In this document: positions 59,098 to 64,000 of the stretch, in pieces
Layout: each line of letters begins with the position of its first letter
How positions within the stretch are numbered: the stretch's first letter is position 1
Source of the DNA: CAYWVR01 sp964461715
GTDB lineage: Bacteria > Planctomycetota > Phycisphaerae > FEN-1346
Direction of reading: 5' to 3'
DNA: 64,000 nucleotides
Assembly (NCBI GenBank): GCA_964461715.1
Contig: CAYWVR010000018.1
Span: forward strand, 1 to 64,000
Position numbers and translations under genes: made by a program
The notes under the pieces: generated by a model
What the model saw: only the letters and a program-made list of their open reading frames with translations
Told to the model about the DNA's origin: nothing
Database searches by the model: none

Positions 59098-60348
59098 ATG
59101 CGCCAGTCGACTCGCCTGTCGCGCCGCCGGTTCCTGCGCCGGGCGGCCGGCGCGGGTGCCGTCGTCGCGTGCCCCACCGTGGTCCGGGCCGCGGCCCTGG
59201 GGCTGGGCGGACGCACCCCGCCCAGCGGACGCATCGTCATGGGGGTCGTCGGGACAGGCAGGCGCGGCACGGGGGACATGCGGACCTTCCTCGGCTTCGG
59301 CGAGATCCAGGTCGTCGCCGTCTGCGACGTGGTCCGCGACCATCGCGACAAGGCCAAGGCCCTGGTCGACGCGCATTACGGGTCGGCCGACTGTGCCTCG
59401 ACCGTCGATTACCGCGAGATCACCCGCCGAGACGACGTCGACGTCGTCCTCATCGGGACGCCCGACCACTGGCACGCCATCCCCTCCATCGACGCCTGCC
59501 GCCACGGCAAGGACGTCTTCTGCGAGAAGCCGCTCTCGCTGACGATCGCCGAGGGGCGGGCGATGGCCGACGCCGCCCGCACCTACGACCGCGTCTTCTC
59601 CTCCGGGAGCCAGCGCGTCCTGGGGGACCATGGCAACCTTTGCCGCGCCGTTCGCGGCGGGGCCATCGGCCGCCCGCTCGAGGCGTGGGTCGACATCGGC
59701 GGCCCGTCGCGGCCGTGCGATCTGGGCGGCCAGCCCGTGCCGGACGGGATGGACTGGGACCGGTGGCTCGGCCCGGCCCCGTGGGCCCCGTACCACCTCC
59801 ACCGGTGCAGCCGGGCCTACGGCCTGGAGGGAAAGGGATGGCGGACGTGGCAGGATTACTCGGGCGGCATGATGACCGACTGGGGCGGCCACCGGTTCGG
59901 GGCGGCCCTTTTTGCTCTGGGCCTCGACCACACGGGCCCGACGGAAATCTACCCGCCGGACGGCAAGGACCACCGGCTGCTGACCTACGTCTTCGCGAAC
60001 GGCGTCCGCCTCTACCACGCCCCCGGGCGCGGCCCCGGCGTGCAGATTCGCGGGACCGAGGCGACGGCGCCGGGCGACAAGGTCGCGGTCCGGGGCCGCG
60101 TGGACATGCCGACGTACAAGGGCACGGGCGGCCTGGGCGGCGACTTCGTCCACTCGATCCTCCACCGCGAGCGGGCCTTCCGCGACGTCGAGCGGGCCCA
60201 CCGCACGGCCACCGTCTGCCACCTCGGCAACATCGCCTACAAGCTGAAGCGGCCGCTCAAGTGGGACCCGGTCCGCGAGCGGTTCACCGGCGACGACGAG
60301 GCGAACCGGATGATCGACCGCCCGAAACGCGAGCCGTACGTGCTGTAG
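59098..60348 (+). CDS. Tat-exported Gfo/Idh/MocA family oxidoreductase
   Basis: A 416-residue protein with a twin-arginine signal (SRRRFLRRAAGAGAVVA; residues 8-24), Rossmann motif GVVGTGRRGTGDM, EKP (FCEKPLSLT) and the C-terminal alpha/beta domain (DYSGGMMTDWGGHRFGAALFALG) with catalytic-type His. Export of this family with bound cofactor is typical of Planctomycetota and relatives. GGAGG lies 7 bases before the ATG. It starts 19 bases after the dihaem chimera and probably shares its transcript. Substrate unknown, likely a sugar. Confidence 0.85.
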   Translation: MRQSTRLSRRRFLRRAAGAGAVVACPTVVRAAALGLGGRTPPSGRIVMGVVGTGRRGTGDMRTFLGFGEIQVVAVCDVVRDHRDKAKALVDAHYGSADCASTVDYREITRRDDVDVVLIGTPDHWHAIPSIDACRHGKDVFCEKPLSLTIAEGRAMADAARTYDRVFSSGSQRVLGDHGNLCRAVRGGAIGRPLEAWVDIGGPSRPCDLGGQPVPDGMDWDRWLGPAPWAPYHLHRCSRAYGLEGKGWRTWQDYSGGMMTDWGGHRFGAALFALGLDHTGPTEIYPPDGKDHRLLTYVFANGVRLYHAPGRGPGVQIRGTEATAPGDKVAVRGRVDMPTYKGTGGLGGDFVHSILHRERAFRDVERAHRTATVCHLGNIAYKLKRPLKWDPVRERFTGDDEANRMIDRPKREPYVL

Positions 60349-60375
60349 GCGACCCCACGCGCAAGCCGCAGAAAT

Positions 60376-60393
60376 CGGGCCGCAAGCGGCCCG
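60376..60393. terminator. Perfect 8-bp GC hairpin
   Basis: CGGGCCGC-AA-GCGGCCCG, 27 bases after the stop of the Tat-exported oxidoreductase. It shares the CCGCAAGCGG core with the hairpin at 40-53. No T-run follows on either side. Confidence 0.4.
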
Positions 60394-60478
60394 GCGCAAC
60401 GGGCCCGGGGCCCGGCCCACGCGCAAGGCGCCGCCGGCTTACGGGACCCCACGAAAAGAATCAAATGGAGATTGCCCC

Positions 60479-61879
60479 ATGGCCCGGTCTTTGTGTCTGC
60501 CGGCACTGCTCGTCCTCGCGTCCTCTCTCCTCGGTGACCCCCCCCCGACCCGCGACGAGGCCGTCCGCCGAACGCGCGAGGCCATCGAGGCGGAGCGCGC
60601 GGCCTACGGCGGGACGTGGGAGGGATGGCAGGCGCACGTCCGGCCCTGGCGCGAGGACGCACGGCGGATCATGACCACCGAAGCGTGGCCCTGGCCCGCG
60701 ACACGCGACTTCCGATTCCTCGGGCGGGCCCTCCAGTTCGCCCTCCTCGACGACGTCGGCGATCAGGGGCGCGGCAAGTCGCCCCTCGACTCGATCCGCC
60801 ACTTCGACCGCCAGCTCAAGGCGCGGGGGATCGACCTCGTCGTCATGCCCATCCCCTCGAAGATCGAAATCTATCCCGACTATCTCTCCGAGAAGGCCCC
60901 CGAGGACCGGGCCGTCTACCTCGCCGGCAAGCGGCTGCTCTACGCCCTCGCGTCCTCGGACGTCGAGGTCCTCGACCTCTACACTCTTTTCCGCGACGCC
61001 CGGAAGGCCCACGGCGACGACGCCCCGCTCTACTACGACCGCGACAGCCACTGGCGGAACCTCGGGGCCCGCCTCGCCGCCGAGGCCATCGGCGAGCGAC
61101 TGAAGCGCTACGAGTTCGTCCGGAAGGCCCTCGCCAAGGGCGCCCCCTACGCCACCAAGCCCCACGAGCGGACCGACGGGGCGAAGGCCGACTCGGTGGA
61201 GATCGTCGTCCATCGCGCCACCGAAGAAACCTACGACAGCGTCGGCGATTCGCCCGTCATCCTGACCGGCGACAGCTTCTCGATGTATAACATGCACCTC
61301 GGAGGGCACCTTCCCGCGCAGGTCGCGCGGCACATCGGGATGCCGTTGACGTACCGGTGCTCGGAGGGCCTCGGGCCGACCGTGCCGGTCGAGATCGCGC
61401 GGGCCGAGCGCGAGAAGGGCTACCTGGAGGGGCGGCGGGTGCTCGTCTGGACCTTCACGGACCGGGGCCTCAAGCTCCGCGAGAAGGACCGGCCATGGCC
61501 GACGGCCGTGCTCCCCTCCCGAAGCGGCGACGCGCCTCTCGTCCGAGACGTCGAGGCGACGGGCACCGTGGTCGCCGCCTCGCCGCCCCCGCCCGAGAAT
61601 CCGCCCTACGATGCGTTCGCCAGGAAGCTGCACCTGAAGGACCTGACCGACGCCAACGGCAAGCCCGTCGGGACGGGCGAAGGCGTCGTGCGGGTCCTTG
61701 CGCTCAAGGACCGGAAACCTCTGCCCATCGCCGCCGTCAAGGCGGGGGATCGACTTACGCTCCGCCTCACGTCCTGGAGCGAGGTCGCGGATCGGTTCGA
61801 TAAGATCATGAGCGGCGTCCTCGAAGACGCCCAACTGGAGGCGGAGGCCGATCACTATTGGGGTGAGATTGCCAAGTAG
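60479..61879 (+). CDS. AlgJ/AlgX-like SGNH protein
   Basis: A 466-residue exported protein. A short leader (MARSLCLPALLVLASSLLG) precedes an SGNH-like domain with the Asp-His motif YYDRDSHWRNLGA and the serine block VILTGDSFSMYN, the order used by alginate O-acetyltransferases AlgJ and AlgX. VVMPIPSKIEIYPDYL is also typical. These enzymes acetylate exopolysaccharide in the periplasm with an MBOAT protein (AlgI), which is not in view. GGAG lies 8 bases before the ATG. The downstream gene overlaps it by 17 bases. Confidence 0.8.
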   Translation: MARSLCLPALLVLASSLLGDPPPTRDEAVRRTREAIEAERAAYGGTWEGWQAHVRPWREDARRIMTTEAWPWPATRDFRFLGRALQFALLDDVGDQGRGKSPLDSIRHFDRQLKARGIDLVVMPIPSKIEIYPDYLSEKAPEDRAVYLAGKRLLYALASSDVEVLDLYTLFRDARKAHGDDAPLYYDRDSHWRNLGARLAAEAIGERLKRYEFVRKALAKGAPYATKPHERTDGAKADSVEIVVHRATEETYDSVGDSPVILTGDSFSMYNMHLGGHLPAQVARHIGMPLTYRCSEGLGPTVPVEIARAEREKGYLEGRRVLVWTFTDRGLKLREKDRPWPTAVLPSRSGDAPLVRDVEATGTVVAASPPPPENPPYDAFARKLHLKDLTDANGKPVGTGEGVVRVLALKDRKPLPIAAVKAGDRLTLRLTSWSEVADRFDKIMSGVLEDAQLEAEADHYWGEIAK

Positions 61880-64000
61880 CGCCCTGACCTTCGTGGCGGT
61901 CATGATTCTTGCAGCCACCGCCGGGGCCGACGAGATGCAGCTCGTCCTCCGCGACGGCCTCTGCCGCCCCGACGACCCGACGGCGCGAATGAACCTCGTC
62001 CTGGACCTCGCGGTCGAGGACGGCCGATGGGGCCGCGTCTGGCCCCTGGCCCTTGACTACGGCCACGGCCTCCACACGGGGCGGGTGCTGGAGGCGGTCC
62101 AGCGCCCGGGCGCACTCCGGCTGCGGCTCGCCGTGGCCATGGGCGAGGACACGTGGCACGCGGGCGGCATGGGCCTCTACACGCTCGATCTTGCGCGCAC
62201 AGGCGATGGCCGCCTCGAAGGAACCTATGCCGCCGCCTTCGAGGGCCACGCCCTCGCCGGTCCCGTCGACGGGGTCGTCAAGCCGCCCCGGCCGATCGTC
62301 GTGCCGGACTTCACGCCGCTCGCGCCCGGCGAGCACCCGCGGCTGCTGGTGCGGGTCGGCGACCTCCCGGCGCTGCGCGCGAAATCCCGCACCCCCTTCG
62401 GCCGCGCGTGGCGCGACGCCGCCGCGCGACGGCGCGACCTCGTCAGCCTCGGCCTCCTCTATCAAATCACCGAGGACCCCGCCTACGCGACCGAGGCGAT
62501 GACCGTCGTCACGGGGTACGGCGAGCGGCTCGTCTCCGACGACCCCGCGCCCGACAGCCGCGAGTACGGGCACCGGCTCGTGCGGGTCGCCCACGCCCTG
62601 GACCTCTGCTGGGACGCGTGGCCCGCCCGGTTTCGCGACGACCTGGTCGAGCGGCTCGAACGAACGATCGCCGAGCACCAGTCGCGCCTCATGATCGCCC
62701 GGGCGAACCCGCACCCGTGCAGCCACACGTACGGCCCCGCGCGGGGCGCCCCGGCCATCGCCTCGCTCGTCCTTTTCGGTGAGCCCGGTCCCGCGCTGCC
62801 GCGCCCCGCGCCGCCGGGGGCCGAGAGCGTCCGCCTGGTCCCGCCCTCCGCCGACCCCGCCGGCCCCGGCGTGCCGGTCGTGACCCTGGAGGCGAGCACG
62901 CGCCCCGACCGGTGGCTCGTCGCCGGACCCGTGCCGCACATCGTCCACCCGGACCTGGTCGACGCGATGACCCGCGACGGGTCGCTCCGCCCGTCGACCG
63001 GGACGAAGGTCGCGTTCGAGATGCTCGTCGCGGGCCGCCCGACGCCGGTGGAGATGACCTTCCAGGCGCCGCCCGCCGCCGCCGTCTCGATCGAGGGCGT
63101 GGACCTCGCGAAGCTCGGCGCCGGGCCGGGCGCCTCGACCACGCTGCTCTACACGGTCCTGGAGGTCGAGGCCGAGCAGACCGTGGGCCTGGAGCGCGGG
63201 GCCCGCGAGACGCTCGTCTGGCTCGGCGGGCGGCTCCTCGCCGGGGAGACCCTCTATCGCCTCGCGCCGGGGCGATACCCGCTGCTGGCGGCCCACGCGA
63301 CGGGCCGCACGACCGGCACGGTCGGCCCATGCCTCGTCGGTCCCGGCAGTCCGGCGATGGCCCGTCGGCAGATGGCGTACGAATTGGAGCGGGCCGCCTG
63401 GCGCGCCGACCGGGAGATATGGCAGGCCACCGGCGCCGAAGCGCGGAAGGTCCGCCTCGCCGACGTCGGCCGCCAGCAGGTCTATCGGCACTACCGCCTG
63501 GGCATCGGCGACGGCGGCTTCGGGGCCGAGACGGGCGACTACGCCGACGTCGCCTCGCACTATCCGCTCATCTATGCCACGTACTATCGCCGATGCTTCG
63601 GGCGCGACGCGAGCCCGTACCCCGATGTGACGCATCTCGTCTCGCGACGGCTGATGCAGATGCATTTTCCGCCCGGGGGACGGCCGCGGGCGCGGCGGCT
63701 CGCCTCGGCCGCGGGGTTCCGGGGGGACTGGGCGGCGGCGGCGTATCCGATCGTGCCCCGGGCCCATCGGCCCGCGGTGCTCTGGGCGTGGAACCGGGTG
63801 GCGGGGGCGTCGACGGAGGCGCCCGAGAAGGCCCTGGAAGGGACCCGCGATCTCGCGCTCGCCCACACGTTCGTCCACTATCCCCTCGGGGCCGAGCCGC
63901 GCCCGCCCGCCGAGGTCCTGCCGCCCACGTGGCACGCCCCGACGTTCGGCTACCATGTCTTCCGGAGCGGCCGGGACGAGGACACGCTGATCGGCCAGGT
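61863..64000 (+). CDS. Heparinase II/III-like protein, partial
   Basis: Runs off the right edge after 712 codons. A signal peptide (MRLPSSALTFVAVMILAATAGA, GTG start at 61863; ATG 61902 is an alternative) is followed by an N-terminal domain of about 125 residues, then HPRLLVRVGDLPALRAKS, which opens the alpha/alpha toroid of heparinase II/III and alginate-lyase families. The toroid is interrupted near residue 300 (CSHTYGPARG) by an inserted beta-rich stretch of about 200 residues, and resumes (GDGGFGAETGDYADVASHYP). The catalytic segment cannot be fully judged because the gene is truncated here. With the AlgJ-like gene it suggests handling of acetylated, perhaps uronate-rich, polysaccharide. 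Confidence 0.7.
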   Translation, partial: MRLPSSALTFVAVMILAATAGADEMQLVLRDGLCRPDDPTARMNLVLDLAVEDGRWGRVWPLALDYGHGLHTGRVLEAVQRPGALRLRLAVAMGEDTWHAGGMGLYTLDLARTGDGRLEGTYAAAFEGHALAGPVDGVVKPPRPIVVPDFTPLAPGEHPRLLVRVGDLPALRAKSRTPFGRAWRDAAARRRDLVSLGLLYQITEDPAYATEAMTVVTGYGERLVSDDPAPDSREYGHRLVRVAHALDLCWDAWPARFRDDLVERLERTIAEHQSRLMIARANPHPCSHTYGPARGAPAIASLVLFGEPGPALPRPAPPGAESVRLVPPSADPAGPGVPVVTLEASTRPDRWLVAGPVPHIVHPDLVDAMTRDGSLRPSTGTKVAFEMLVAGRPTPVEMTFQAPPAAAVSIEGVDLAKLGAGPGASTTLLYTVLEVEAEQTVGLERGARETLVWLGGRLLAGETLYRLAPGRYPLLAAHATGRTTGTVGPCLVGPGSPAMARRQMAYELERAAWRADREIWQATGAEARKVRLADVGRQQVYRHYRLGIGDGGFGAETGDYADVASHYPLIYATYYRRCFGRDASPYPDVTHLVSRRLMQMHFPPGGRPRARRLASAAGFRGDWAAAAYPIVPRAHRPAVLWAWNRVAGASTEAPEKALEGTRDLALAHTFVHYPLGAEPRPPAEVLPPTWHAPTFGYHVFRSGRDEDTLIGQ

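Noticed and set aside
1..64000. tRNA, rRNA, CRISPR array, insertion sequence, phage genes, replication origin
   Set aside because: Intergenic spaces were read on both strands and no cloverleaf-like, spaced-repeat, transposase-like or DnaA-box cluster was recognised.

Overview
The window is very GC-rich and densely packed, with genes coupled by 1-17 base overlaps and many GTG starts. The gene set (Cys-type sulfatases, PA14 and Gfo/Idh proteins with signal peptides, a multihaem HzsA-like protein fused to a sulfatase-modifying-factor domain, a heparinase-like protein, Na+-NQR and an NADH-linked [FeFe] hydrogenase) suggests an anaerobic or facultative member of the Planctomycetota or a close PVC relative. 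This is inference from gene content; there is no rRNA here.

52-11071 (minus) is one nine-gene hydrogenase operon: rex, hydC, hydB, hydA, a hydrogenase-like sensor kinase, a receiver-only response regulator, a receiver-kinase hybrid, hydE and hydG. HydABC should couple H2 to NADH and ferredoxin, HydE/HydG build the H-cluster (HydF is not in view), Rex reads NADH/NAD+, and the three signalling proteins look like a phosphorelay without a DNA-binding output. A good promoter with a 35-bp dyad at the transcription start lies 250 bp upstream of rex.

12059-18839 holds three envelope proteins: PA14/SGNH esterase-like, VWA-like membrane protein and WD40-like protein. 19208-25335 (minus) is an ArsR-RND exporter-LolA-like-outer-membrane barrel operon in which the inner-membrane and outer-membrane proteins carry the same LPEGL repeat. 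25570-32846 contains a PHP phosphoesterase, a gutted copper ATPase, an operon of a RACo-like corrinoid activator with two tiny membrane proteins, an iron alcohol dehydrogenase, NnrE and a glycosyltransferase. 32874-38338 (minus) has a TPR protein, an aspartate-type aminotransferase, an oxidoreductase and ResB/ResC cytochrome c assembly proteins. 38379-40848 has an intact sulfatase flanked by two gutted genes (GH4 glycosidase and a second sulfatase).

41253-46685 (minus) is a complete nqrABCDEF operon with an NqrA that keeps eight ferredoxin-type cysteines. 46790-55361 (minus) is the siroheme-dependent haem operon: HemX/CcsA-like, hemA, cobA-hemD, ahbC, a small unknown gene, ahbD, an ahbA-ahbB fusion and a zinc alcohol dehydrogenase. 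hemB, hemC and hemL are not in the window. 55512-64000 (plus) is an envelope/polysaccharide set: HzsA-like dihaem chimera, Tat-exported Gfo/Idh protein, AlgJ/AlgX-like protein and a heparinase-like protein that runs off the window.

The main surprises are three genes that kept both ends but lost their middles, the repeat shared across two membranes in the exporter operon, the hydrogenase-shaped sensor kinase relay, the nested operator in front of rex, and small translationally coupled genes. No tRNA, rRNA, CRISPR, insertion sequence or origin was seen.
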